From positions 235,764 to 299,763 of the forward strand of contig CADEFU010000001.1 of the NCBI GenBank assembly GCA_902826695.1: a stretch of DNA of 64,000 nt. The letters are read 5' to 3'. This DNA comes from an uncultured Alphaproteobacteria bacterium. Its GTDB lineage: Bacteria; Pseudomonadota; Alphaproteobacteria; Micropepsales; Micropepsaceae. The notes beneath the pieces were generated by a model. That model was not told the origin of the DNA. It saw only the letters and a program-made list of their open reading frames with translations, and did no database searches. The position numbers and the translations under genes are program-made. Below, piece by piece: positions 1 to 7,773 of this stretch; the stretch's first letter is position 1, and each line of letters begins with the position of its first letter.

Positions 1-584
1 TCGTGGTCGCCGCCTTCGCCGCCGTGTTCGCCGCCGTCATCAACTTCGCCATCGTCGTCGGGGGGCGTTTCGAGAGCGGCGAGCCTAAGGAGCTCGTGGT
101 CTTCCGGGTCTGGGTCGTCGGCATGCTCGGTGATCAGCGCCGCAGTTGCCCGTTCTAGGATCGGCTCGTCCGCTTCCGGCTTCATGCGCGGAATGATGTC
201 GGCGAAGCGTTGCTCGGGTTCGCTGCGGCGGCCATCGGCACGGAAGGACTCGCGCAGGAGGCTTCGCGGTTGGTTGCCCGTGTCGTCCATAAGCGCCGTC
301 GGCAACAGCGAGAGCCCGTCGCCAGGGTTCAACTTGCCGCCGTTGTTGCACAGTTCGCGAGATTGGAAGCGGACGGCTTGGCCGTTCAGGGTGAGCGGCT
401 GGCCGTCACCGAAGCTGCCGGCGCAGTCAGTGGAACCAGCTGCGGCTTGGGCGGAGTTTGCCTCGAGCGTGCCAAGCGTTGCGGGTTGGATCCATGCGTA
501 GAGGCCGGTGACGGCTACACCGGTCATGAAGATGCTGATGCGGCGGCGCAGAGGGCTGCTGCCAGTTTCCGTCTTTTCGAGCAT
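1..584 (-). CDS. Partial secreted protein with Asp/Gly/His-rich tail
   Basis: This gene reads from an ATG at 582-584 toward the left edge and is still open there, so the C-terminus is missing. The visible 194 codons begin with a basic stretch (SPLRRR), a hydrophobic segment (ISIFMTGVAVTGLYAW) and an Ala-rich region, which fits a signal peptide. The mature part has two Cys residues (STDC and ELCNN) that could form a disulfide. The last visible residues are an acidic, Gly- and His-rich run (DDDGEVDDGGEHGGEGGDH) that could bind divalent metal. I do not recognise the family. A CtrA-type box lies 42 bp upstream of the start codon. Confidence 0.7.
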   Translation of the reverse strand, partial: MLEKTETGSSPLRRRISIFMTGVAVTGLYAWIQPATLGTLEANSAQAAAGSTDCAGSFGDGQPLTLNGQAVRFQSRELCNNGGKLNPGDGLSLLPTALMDDTGNQPRSLLRESFRADGRRSEPEQRFADIIPRMKPEADEPILERATAALITEHADDPDPEDHELLRLAALETPPDDDGEVDDGGEHGGEGGDH

Positions 585-626
585 CGTTTACCCCTTGTTA
601 AGACTTCGCGAGTCGCGCTTCGAAGC

Positions 627-641
627 TTAACGAGGGGTTAA
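627..641. promoter_or_regulatory. Perfect CtrA-type box (TTAA-N7-TTAA)
   Basis: The sequence TTAACGAGGGGTTAA matches the full CtrA recognition motif TTAA-N7-TTAA of alphaproteobacteria. It lies 42 bp upstream of the start codon of the partial secreted-protein gene transcribed leftward, a usual position for CtrA control. Other TTAA half-sites lie close by (around 597 and 652). Binding is inferred, not shown. Confidence 0.55.
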
Positions 642-814
642 TTTCGGTGCGTTAACACACGCAGCGAACAGAATTGATCGGCTGCAACCCGGGCGTGAGC
701 GAAACCATCCGCTGATTTGTACACGGAGCATTTGACCTGTCGCGAGCGCAGAGATTCGCGATGGTGCAACGGGACGCACTCCATAATTTTTTTAGAGCCG
801 GTTCGTGCTGTGCG

Positions 815-851
815 CAAAAAAGGCGGTGCGAGCATCGCTCAGCACCGCCTT
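815..851 (-). terminator. Rho-independent terminator of the cold-shock gene
   Basis: Read on the minus strand, AAGGCGGTGC pairs with GCACCGCCTT around an inner GAGC-GAT-GCTC hairpin, and the stem is followed by a run of T. It starts about 20 bp after the cold-shock gene stop codon. Confidence 0.85.
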
Positions 852-873
852 GGATTCGAATCAACTGGCGTTC

Positions 874-1080
874 TTAGATGACTTTCAATCGGTCGGCAGA
901 GATGCGTCCGTCGCGGCCGGGGGCGACTTCAAAGCTCACCTTTTGTCCTTCGGCGAGATCTTGGATGCCGGATCGTTGCAGCGCCGTGATGTGCACGAAC
1001 ACATCCTTGCCGCCGCCATCGGGAGCGATGAAGCCGTAGCCTTTCGAGGTGTTGAAGAATTTGACAACGCCAATCGTCAT
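874..1080 (-). CDS. Cold-shock domain protein (CspA family)
   Basis: This 68-residue single-domain cold-shock protein binds single-stranded RNA and DNA and acts as an RNA chaperone in the cytoplasm. The RNP1 motif (KGYGFI) and RNP2 motif (VFVHI) are both intact, and the length is typical of the family. I start it at the ATG at 1080 ([10 protein letters not shown]), which fits CspA-family N-termini; an upstream in-frame TTG at 1101 would add an atypical MNEWTDQ leader. It stands alone, with its own terminator downstream and a roughly 400-bp upstream gap that could hold the long 5' leader often seen on cold-shock genes. Confidence 0.93.
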   Translation of the reverse strand: MTIGVVKFFNTSKGYGFIAPDGGGKDVFVHITALQRSGIQDLAEGQKVSFEVAPGRDGRISADRLKVI

Positions 1081-1485
1081 TTGATCAGTCCATTCGTTCA
1101 AAGATACACGGCCGCGCCGCAGACTGCCTGCGTGCGTACCAATGCGCTTGACTTATCCTTGTTGGAGGTTGGGCGGGACGCAAACAAATGCCCGGTTGGA
1201 ACATTCGGAATACTGCGGCACGTCTTCAGGCACTCGTCTTCGGCAAAGCCAGTCGCGGGCCGAAAGATGGCGAAGCGAGCCAAGCGGTGCAAGGCAAAAA
1301 TAAGGCGTCCTGTGACTGGTTTTGGGGCACCAAAAAACGGTCCGCTGTCATGGGAATTTCACGGTGCGTGCCGCGCCGTCATCTTGCCCCCATTGCCAGG
1401 TCGGTGGCGGGCGCCTACGACTTCGTATGGTTTATAAGGCGGCGGCCCTGTCGGCCGCGGCAGCGGCGGTGGAGGAGCAATTCGC
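1081..1485. other. Intergenic gap between divergent csp and SDR genes
   Basis: This gap of about 400 bp separates the leftward cold-shock gene from the rightward SDR gene. I see no convincing coding frame, RNA gene or repeat in it. It probably contains both promoters and the cold-shock leader. A GGAGGAG ribosome-binding site lies just before the SDR start. Confidence 0.4.
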
Positions 1486-2256
1486 ATGGATCTGCATTTG
1501 AAGGGAAAGCGCGCGGTGGTGCTTGGCGGTACGCGCGGCATCGGGCGCGCGATTGCCGAGACGCTGGCTGGTGAGGGCGCCGACATCGCAATTTGTGCGC
1601 GCCAACGGGATCAGGTGGACGAAGCGGTTGCGGCGCTTTCGAAGAAGGGTGTGCGGGCAAGCGGCGCGCAGATCGATATAGCCAAGGCTGATGAACTGCG
1701 CGCGTGGGTCGGCGAGACAGCCAAGAGTTTCGGCGGTCTCGACATTCTGGTGTCGAACGCGAGTGCGCTGACGATGGGCGCGCATGCGGAGGCTTGGGAG
1801 TCGTTGCTCAAGATCGACATTTTGGGCGCGATGAACGCTTTCGAAGCGGCGCGACCGCACCTTGAACACGCTGCGGCGGAGCGGGGTGATGCCTCGTTCG
1901 TCATGATCTCGTCGGTGTCGGCGGCTGAGGCGCAAGCGGCCGGTGCGTATGGTGCGATCAAGGCGGCGCTCATTCACTACGCGAAGGGGCTTGCGCGGGA
2001 GTGCGCGAAGAAGAAGGTGCGTGTAAACGTCGTGTCACCGGGCACGATCTATTTCAAAGGCGGTGTCTGGCACATGATCGAGCAGAACATGCCCGACCGT
2101 TACAACGCTGCGATGAAGTCGAACCCAACGGGGCGCATGGGAACGCCGCAGGAGATCGCGAACGCGGCGGTGTTTCTGTCGAGCCCGGCGTCGTCATTCA
2201 CGACCGGCGCCAATCTGATCGTGGACGGGTGCATCACACAGCGGGTCAATTTCTGA
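1486..2256 (+). CDS. Short-chain dehydrogenase/reductase (SDR)
   Basis: This is a classical SDR oxidoreductase of 256 residues, the usual length for the family. The N-terminal NAD(P)-binding Rossmann motif reads GGTRGIGR, the structural NAS(A) motif is present, and the active site has a Ser (MISSVS, about residue 142), Tyr155 and Lys159 (YGAIK). The C-terminal GTIYFKGGVWHMIEQ and DGCITQRVNF segments fit the substrate loop and the dimer end of 3-oxoacyl-ACP-reductase-like members. The substrate cannot be told from the sequence. The start has a strong GGAGGAG site. A small secreted-protein gene follows on the same strand. Confidence 0.9.
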   Translation: MDLHLKGKRAVVLGGTRGIGRAIAETLAGEGADIAICARQRDQVDEAVAALSKKGVRASGAQIDIAKADELRAWVGETAKSFGGLDILVSNASALTMGAHAEAWESLLKIDILGAMNAFEAARPHLEHAAAERGDASFVMISSVSAAEAQAAGAYGAIKAALIHYAKGLARECAKKKVRVNVVSPGTIYFKGGVWHMIEQNMPDRYNAAMKSNPTGRMGTPQEIANAAVFLSSPASSFTTGANLIVDGCITQRVNF

Positions 2257-2335
2257 TCTGCGAGATTGTGTCTGCGCTCACAGCGGGCCAGTCCGCGGCG
2301 TGGTACATTCAGGCCGTTGGATTCGGAGGTTTGTG

Positions 2336-2749
2336 ATGGCTCAGATCAGGTTCATTGCACTCGCAGTGATTGCCTGCGCGATGAGCGCGAGCGCGCTTGG
2401 CGATGACGTGACGGTGCTGCCTGCGGACGAGCCGGCAGAGGTCAACGGCGTCAAGCTTGCGTGTACCGGCGTTGGCGACGATGCGAAGAAGGATCCACGC
2501 TGGCGCGCTTATGCGATGCGGATGGAATTCGCGAATGCGCAGGCCGAGTACGTGAGCGACGTCGTCGTGAGCGTGACGAAGGACGGCGAGGCGCTGTTCA
2601 AGGTGCGCTGCGACAGTCCGTGGGTGCTCGCCGATCTTGAGGCGGGCAAGTACGAGGTCGTCGCGACGTTTGATGGCAATACGAAGACGCAGAAGTTTAG
2701 TGCGCCGAAAGCGGGGCAAACGCGCCTTGTGGTGCGTTTCCCCCGTTGA
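2336..2749 (+). CDS. Small secreted protein, unknown function
   Basis: This codes for 137 residues beginning with a signal peptide (MAQIRFIALAVIACAMSASA), so the product is probably periplasmic. The start at 2336 is set by a GGAGG site 7 bp upstream; the longer upstream frame lacks one. The mature part contains two Cys and a C-terminal beta-rich pattern (LADLEAGKYEVVATFDG) like the small Ig-like folds of carboxypeptidase-regulatory-type domains. I do not recognise a named family. It faces the convergent crotonase pair with only 6 bp between stop codons. Confidence 0.75.
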   Translation: MAQIRFIALAVIACAMSASALGDDVTVLPADEPAEVNGVKLACTGVGDDAKKDPRWRAYAMRMEFANAQAEYVSDVVVSVTKDGEALFKVRCDSPWVLADLEAGKYEVVATFDGNTKTQKFSAPKAGQTRLVVRFPR

Positions 2750-2755
2750 GCGCGA

Positions 2756-3571
2756 TCAGCGGCCTTTGAATTCGGCTTTGCGCTTTTGCAGGAAGGCGGT
2801 GACGCCTTCGGTGAAGTCTTCGGCGCGGCCGGCAATTTTTTGGGCTTGGCGTTCGGCGTCGAGTTGTTCTTCGTAGGTGTTGTGTTCGCTTTGCCAGTAG
2901 AGGCCGCGGATGAGGCCCAAGGCAACCGTCGGGCCGTTGGCCAGTTCTTCGGCGAGTGCCATGGCTTGCGGCATCAAGTCGGCGTCGTCATAGACGCGGT
3001 TGATCAAGCCCCATTCGAGCGCTTTGTCGGCGGTTAGTTTCTCACCGAGTAGCGAGAGTTCCTTCGCGCGTGCGGAACCTACAAGGCGCGGGAGCAGCCA
3101 TGTCGAGCCGCCGTCGGGGACGAGGCCGATCCGGCGGAACGCTTGCAGGAAGTAAGCTGACTTCGACGCTAAGATCATATCGCCCATCACGGCAAAGCTC
3201 ATGCCGACGCCGGCGGCGGCGCCGTTCACCGCCGTGATCAGCGGAACCTTCAGATTGCGCAGGCGGCGCAGGAAGGGGTGGTACATCGTTTCAAGTGCGG
3301 CACCCGCGTCGCGTTCCTCGGGCTTGAACGCACCCGACGATGGACCGCCTGCGAGGTTCGCGCCGGCACAGAAGCCGCGACCGGTGCCGGTGAGTACGAG
3401 CGCGCGGATGCCTGTGTCCGGGCGTTCGATGTAGGTCATCGCCGATATGAGGCCGCCCAGCATCTCGGGGCTGACGGCGTTCATCACTTCAGGGTGGTTC
3501 AGTGTTAGTACGCCGACGCGGCCGACCACGTCGACCTTTACGCGTTCGAAGTTCATTGTCGTCTCCGTCAT
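2756..3571 (-). CDS. PaaG-type enoyl-CoA hydratase/isomerase
   Basis: This crotonase-superfamily enzyme of 271 residues is expected to hydrate or isomerise an acyl-CoA. The oxyanion-hole segments are present (GFCAGANL and NGAAAGVG), and the segment IGLVPDGGSTW resembles the PaaG (ring-1,2-epoxyphenylacetyl-CoA isomerase) branch, where an Asp at this position is catalytic. The C-terminus EGVTAFLQKRKAEFKG is also PaaG-like. Its ATG overlaps the stop codon of the upstream crotonase gene (ATGA), so the two are probably translated together. No other phenylacetate genes are nearby, so the true substrate is open. Confidence 0.88.
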   Translation of the reverse strand: MTETTMNFERVKVDVVGRVGVLTLNHPEVMNAVSPEMLGGLISAMTYIERPDTGIRALVLTGTGRGFCAGANLAGGPSSGAFKPEERDAGAALETMYHPFLRRLRNLKVPLITAVNGAAAGVGMSFAVMGDMILASKSAYFLQAFRRIGLVPDGGSTWLLPRLVGSARAKELSLLGEKLTADKALEWGLINRVYDDADLMPQAMALAEELANGPTVALGLIRGLYWQSEHNTYEEQLDAERQAQKIAGRAEDFTEGVTAFLQKRKAEFKGR

Positions 3572-4371
3572 TTGCCTTTGAATTGCGGTTCGCGCTTGGT
3601 GAGGAAGGCGGTGACTCCTTCGCGGAAGTCGCTCATGTCGCCAAGCTTATGCTGCGTTTTGCGCTCGAGTTCCAGTTGCTCGTCGAGTGTGTTGCCGGGG
3701 GCCGCGTCGAGGGCGCGTTTGATTTCGCCGAATGCGGTGGTCGGGCCCTGCGCGAGGCGCTGCGCGATCGCGCGGGCTTCGGTTAGAAGCTGCGCGTCGT
3801 CCACCGCGGCCCAGATCAAGCCCCAGTCTGCCGCTTTTTCCGCGGGTAGCCGATCGCCGAGCATCGCAAGCGCGCGGGCGCGCGCACGGCCCAGGAGGTG
3901 GGGCGTGAACCAGGTGCAGCCCATGTCGGGAACCAGGCCGAGCTTTGGGCCGAACACTTGCACGAAGTAGGCGGACCTGGCGGCGAGGACGATGTCGCCC
4001 GAGAGCGCGAGGCCGACGCCACCGCCGGCGGCAACGCCGTTCACCGCCACGACCACTGGCTTTGGGAAGCCCGCCAGGTCGCGGACGAGTGGGTTGTAGG
4101 CGATCTCCATCGAGTGGGCGACGCCTTCGCCGGGCGAGCGGGCGATGCCGTCGTTGAAGCCCGCATTCGCGAGGTCGGCGCCGGCGCAGAAGCCGCGCCC
4201 GCCGCCGGTGACGATCAGCGCGCGGACGGCGTCGTCGTTGCGCATGGTACGCAATGCGTTGCGGATGTCGTCGATCAGACCTTTGTTCAGGCTGTTAAGC
4301 GACGAGGGTCTGTTGAGCGTCAGCGTCGCGACGCCATCAGCTTTTTCGAGCAGGATGTTTTCGTATGGCAT
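3568..4371 (-). CDS. PaaG-type enoyl-CoA hydratase/isomerase
   Basis: This 267-residue crotonase-fold protein resembles PaaG over its whole length. It has the oxyanion-hole motifs GFCAGADL and GVAAGGGVG, the LGLVPDMGCTW segment with the PaaG-type Asp, and the typical end EGVTAFLTKREPQFKG. In the phenylacetate pathway PaaG isomerises the epoxide of phenylacetyl-CoA; other family members isomerise unsaturated fatty acyl-CoA. It is the first gene of a two-gene unit with a second PaaG-like paralogue (4-bp overlap), and a diguanylate cyclase gene on the same strand lies 53 bp upstream. Confidence 0.9.
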   Translation of the reverse strand: MPYENILLEKADGVATLTLNRPSSLNSLNKGLIDDIRNALRTMRNDDAVRALIVTGGGRGFCAGADLANAGFNDGIARSPGEGVAHSMEIAYNPLVRDLAGFPKPVVVAVNGVAAGGGVGLALSGDIVLAARSAYFVQVFGPKLGLVPDMGCTWFTPHLLGRARARALAMLGDRLPAEKAADWGLIWAAVDDAQLLTEARAIAQRLAQGPTTAFGEIKRALDAAPGNTLDEQLELERKTQHKLGDMSDFREGVTAFLTKREPQFKGK

Positions 4372-4424
4372 GATTTACCCAAGCGACCACAGGTTCGCTT
4401 GGCATGCAATATCGGGCAATCAAG

Positions 4425-5480
4425 TCAGGCGCGAGCGGCGCGTTGCGCTTCCGTTACGTCACCGTCGGTGACCACGCGATTGCGGCCATTGCGCTTGGCT
4501 TCGGCGAGGCAGGCCTCGGCGCGGCGGACCGTGTCGGCGATGCGTTCACCGGGAATGCTTTGGGCGACGCCGAGCGAGAGCGTAAGCGTGCCCAGGGTCT
4601 CGCCGGTTGAGCGTTTGACGATCTTTCTCGACTCGACAGTCTGACGAATCTTTTCCGCGACCATCATGGCGCTCTTCAAACCGATGTTCGGGAGCGCGAC
4701 AGCGAACTCTTCGCCGCCAAAACGCGCGGGCGTGTCTTGCTCGCGCGTGTTCGAACGGAAGCACTGCGCGACGAGGCGCAGCACGTGGTCGCCTGTGGCG
4801 TGGCCCCAGGTGTCGTTGAACTTGCGGAAGTTGTCGACGTCGGCGACCAAGATGCACAGCGGGGTTTTGTTGTACTGGGCTTCCTGGTGCATAGGCTCGA
4901 TGCGGTCGTCGAAGCTCTTGCGGCTGAAGAGACCGGTCAACGGGTCGAGACGGCTCTCGGCGCTGACCGTTTCCGAGCGCTGGCGGAGGGTTTCCATTTC
5001 GCGCTCCGCCTGGCCCAACTCGGTTTCGAGCGAGGTGTGCGTCGTTTGGAGCGCGCGCGTCGCGTTGACGATGCGATCGAGAGCGGCTTTCGCGTCGCCA
5101 CCGGCCGTACCGTTCGCCAGCAGCGTAGCTGCGTCGGTCAGGAGCTTGCCGTTGTTCGCGACTTCCTTGGCGGCGCGTTCGATGGCGCCTTTCGACTTTT
5201 GCACCTCTTCATGCAACTTCGCGCCCATGTCGTTCACTTCGGCGGTGCGAAGCGAGCCAAAGAAGCGCACATGCATCTCGTGCATGAAGGCGTGATCGGT
5301 GATGTGGCCATTCGCGACTGCAGCGTCGAGGGCGCTCACCAGTTCTTGGTTGTGGCCGACGGCATAGTTGAACCACAGCTCATAATTTGTGGGCGTCGGC
5401 AGCACGCGGAATTGGCGCATGAGCTCCAACGCTCGTGCGCTCAACGTATGCGCGTGATTGGGTTGTTCCCAATAATGCAC
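4425..5480 (-). CDS. GGDEF diguanylate cyclase
   Basis: The C-terminal half is a GGDEF domain that makes cyclic di-GMP from two GTP. The active-site signature is GGEEF, and an RxxD inhibitory site (REQD) sits at the standard spacing before it, so product inhibition is expected. The N-terminal half is helical, with a conserved-looking PTNYELWFNYAVG segment and a long coiled-coil-like linker; no membrane segment is evident. I prefer the GTG at 5480 because an AAGGGGG stretch lies just upstream; ATG starts at 5528 and 5564 lack a comparable site and would add 16 or 28 residues. Confidence 0.9.
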   Translation of the reverse strand: MHYWEQPNHAHTLSARALELMRQFRVLPTPTNYELWFNYAVGHNQELVSALDAAVANGHITDHAFMHEMHVRFFGSLRTAEVNDMGAKLHEEVQKSKGAIERAAKEVANNGKLLTDAATLLANGTAGGDAKAALDRIVNATRALQTTHTSLETELGQAEREMETLRQRSETVSAESRLDPLTGLFSRKSFDDRIEPMHQEAQYNKTPLCILVADVDNFRKFNDTWGHATGDHVLRLVAQCFRSNTREQDTPARFGGEEFAVALPNIGLKSAMMVAEKIRQTVESRKIVKRSTGETLGTLTLSLGVAQSIPGERIADTVRRAEACLAEAKRNGRNRVVTDGDVTEAQRAARA

Positions 5481-5695
5481 CGATGGCCCCCTTCTGTTGG
5501 TCGTATCTTCGCAGCTAGGTTGAAACATTCGATTAAGTCGCCGCCGGTCGCGGGCCGCGGGCATTAATCTCTGGGGCGCGGAAATGTGGGGTTGGTGGCC
5601 TGGTTGTTAAGGAGCAGGTCGGTTCCAACCCCTGGCTGTTTCGACTATAACCCAGGGCATCGGACATTTGAACTGAACCAGAAAGGACGCTTCTC

Positions 5696-7138
5696 ATGAC
5701 CACAATGACGGCGCAGTCGATGCGCGCACTTCTGGACAAGCAACGCGCGGCCTATCTGCGCGACGGACCGCCGAGCGCGGAGGTGCGCATTGACCGGATA
5801 GATCGCTGTATCGGTTTGCTGGTCGATCATCAGGACGAGATCGCGGACGCGTTGAACAAGGACTTCGGCAGCCGCTCGCCGCAGATGTCGAAGTTCACGG
5901 ACGTGTCCGGTTCGATCGGGCCTCTGAAGCACGCAAAGGAAAGCGTGCGCAAATGGATGAAGGTCGAAAAGCGCCCGACGACGCCGGCGATCCTGGGCTG
6001 GCTCGGCGCGAAGGCCGAAGTCCATTATCAGCCGCTGGGCGTCATCGGTGTGATCGCGCCATGGAATTTCCCGGTGAACCTGACGTTCGCGCCGCTGGCT
6101 GGCGTGCTGTCGGCGGGCAATCGCTGCATGATCAAGCCGTCGGAGTTTACGCCGGCGACGTCCGAGTTGATGGCGCGGATGTTCAAAAAGGCGTTCGATG
6201 AGGCGGAGATCGCGGTCTGCCTGGGCGGGCCGGAGGTGGGCGAGGCGTTCAGCCGGTTGCCTTTCGACCATTTGTTGTTCACGGGCGCGACGTCGATTGC
6301 GCATCATGTGATGCGTGCTGCCGCGGAGAATTTGACCCCGTTGACACTTGAGCTCGGCGGCAAGTCGCCGGTGATCGTGGGGCAGGGCGCAAACATGGAC
6401 CTGACCGCGACGCGCGTGATGCAGGGCAAGACGTTGAACGCGGGGCAGATTTGTTTGGCGCCGGATTATGTGTTCGTGGCCGAGGGTCAGCGCGACGAAT
6501 TCGTGAGCAAGGCGACCGCCGCCGTGACGAAGATGTACCCGACGCTGAAAGACAATCCCGACTATACGTCGGTGATCAACCAACGGCACTACGATCGCCT
6601 GAAGGGCTATATCGACGAGGCGAAGTCGAAGGGCGCGAAGGTCATCGAAGTCAATCCGGCGAAGGAAAATCTCACCCAGCAGCCGCATCACAAGATTGCG
6701 CCGACCATCATTCTCGATCCGACGGACGACATGAAGGTAATGCAGGACGAGATTTTCGGTCCGGTGCTGCCGGTCAAGACCTACAAGAATCTGGACGAGG
6801 TGATTGGCTACATCAACGCGAAGGCGCGACCGCTCGGGCTGTATTACTTCGGCGAAGACGCGGGCGAGAAGGATCGCGTGCTCACGCGCACAACGTCGGG
6901 TGGCGTGACGATCAACGACACGATCATGCACATCGCGATGGAAGAGCTGCCGTTCGGTGGTGTTGGTCCGTCGGGTATGGGCGCTTATCACGGCCTCGAC
7001 GGATTCCGTCAGTTCAGCCACCGCAAGGCTGTCTACCAGCAGCCGACATCGAAGATGGTCGACGGGCAACTCGCGAATATGCGCGCGCCTTACGGCGAAG
7101 GCATTCAGAAGTTCCTGGCGCAGCAGATCAAGCGGTAG
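5696..7138 (+). CDS. Coniferyl-aldehyde-type aldehyde dehydrogenase
   Basis: This 480-residue NAD(P)-dependent aldehyde dehydrogenase oxidises an aldehyde to its carboxylate. The catalytic Cys is in NAGQICLAPDY (about residue 253) and the general-base Glu is in ELGGKSP (about residue 219); the cofactor segment FTGAT is also visible. The sequence pattern (APWNFPVNLTFAPL, FGGVGPSGMGAYHG, and a short C-terminal tail) places it with the class 3-like, coniferyl-aldehyde dehydrogenase (CalB) group, although a general fatty or aromatic aldehyde is possible. It is a single-gene unit with its own terminator 24 bp after the stop. Confidence 0.92.
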   Translation: MTTMTAQSMRALLDKQRAAYLRDGPPSAEVRIDRIDRCIGLLVDHQDEIADALNKDFGSRSPQMSKFTDVSGSIGPLKHAKESVRKWMKVEKRPTTPAILGWLGAKAEVHYQPLGVIGVIAPWNFPVNLTFAPLAGVLSAGNRCMIKPSEFTPATSELMARMFKKAFDEAEIAVCLGGPEVGEAFSRLPFDHLLFTGATSIAHHVMRAAAENLTPLTLELGGKSPVIVGQGANMDLTATRVMQGKTLNAGQICLAPDYVFVAEGQRDEFVSKATAAVTKMYPTLKDNPDYTSVINQRHYDRLKGYIDEAKSKGAKVIEVNPAKENLTQQPHHKIAPTIILDPTDDMKVMQDEIFGPVLPVKTYKNLDEVIGYINAKARPLGLYYFGEDAGEKDRVLTRTTSGGVTINDTIMHIAMEELPFGGVGPSGMGAYHGLDGFRQFSHRKAVYQQPTSKMVDGQLANMRAPYGEGIQKFLAQQIKR

Positions 7139-7162
7139 CGCGCCGCGCTACGAACCGTGTTG

Positions 7163-7194
7163 GGCCGGCGCGCGAAGGCGACGCCGGCCTTTTC
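7163..7194 (+). terminator. Rho-independent terminator after the aldehyde dehydrogenase
   Basis: GGCCGGCG pairs with CGCCGGCC around an 11-nt loop and is followed by TTTTC. It lies directly after the aldehyde dehydrogenase stop codon and before the convergent Lrp-family gene. Confidence 0.8.
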
Positions 7195-7212
7195 ATTTTC
7201 GTGTTAGGCGGT

Positions 7213-7671
7213 TTACGCGGGGACCTGCAGCGTCATCTTCAGCGGTTTGATGACGACGCTTGTGGTGAAACTGACGACGTTCGGTGCTTCGATGAACATG
7301 CGTTGCGAGAAGGTTTCGTATTCGCTCATGTCTTTGAACGTGCAGAGCAGCAGGTAGTCGTGCTCGCCGGTGACGTAGTAGCACTGCATGACTTCCGCGG
7401 CCGATTCCAAGCGGCGCGTGAAGTCGGTTGCTTCCGGTTCGCGGTCGTTTTCGACCTTGACGCCGACCAGGAGCAGGAACGGACGCCCAAGCGCCTCGTG
7501 CGAGACGATGGCGACCTCACGCAGGATGACGCCCTCTTCCCTTAGTCGGTTAAGGCGTCGTTGCACTGCGGATGCCGAGAGCGCGACACGTTCGGCGAGT
7601 TGCTCGGTCGTCTGTGAGGCGTCGCTCTGAACGGCGGCGAGAAGTTTGCGGTCTATGGCGTCGAGTTCCAT
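7213..7671 (-). CDS. Lrp/AsnC-family transcriptional regulator
   Basis: This 152-residue protein has an N-terminal helix-turn-helix (LDAIDRKLLAAVQ through SASAVQRRLNRLREEGVI) and a C-terminal RAM ligand-binding domain (VVSFTTSVVIKPLKMT near the end). Members sense amino acids or related metabolites and act as dimers or octamers on DNA. The ATG at 7671 gives the normal family N-terminus; a longer frame to 7782 would add 37 unrelated residues and overlap the divergent sugar dehydrogenase gene. The 102-bp gap to that divergent gene may hold sites for this regulator. Confidence 0.92.
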   Translation of the reverse strand: MELDAIDRKLLAAVQSDASQTTEQLAERVALSASAVQRRLNRLREEGVILREVAIVSHEALGRPFLLLVGVKVENDREPEATDFTRRLESAAEVMQCYYVTGEHDYLLLCTFKDMSEYETFSQRMFIEAPNVVSFTTSVVIKPLKMTLQVPA

Positions 7672-7773
7672 TGTTTCCAGCGCGCGGATTTTCCGCTTTG
7701 GTCCGCCGAACTTTGCGGAAATTCCGCGCATGGCCGGGGTTATAGCGGTGTTGCAGATACGGGATGAGATCAC

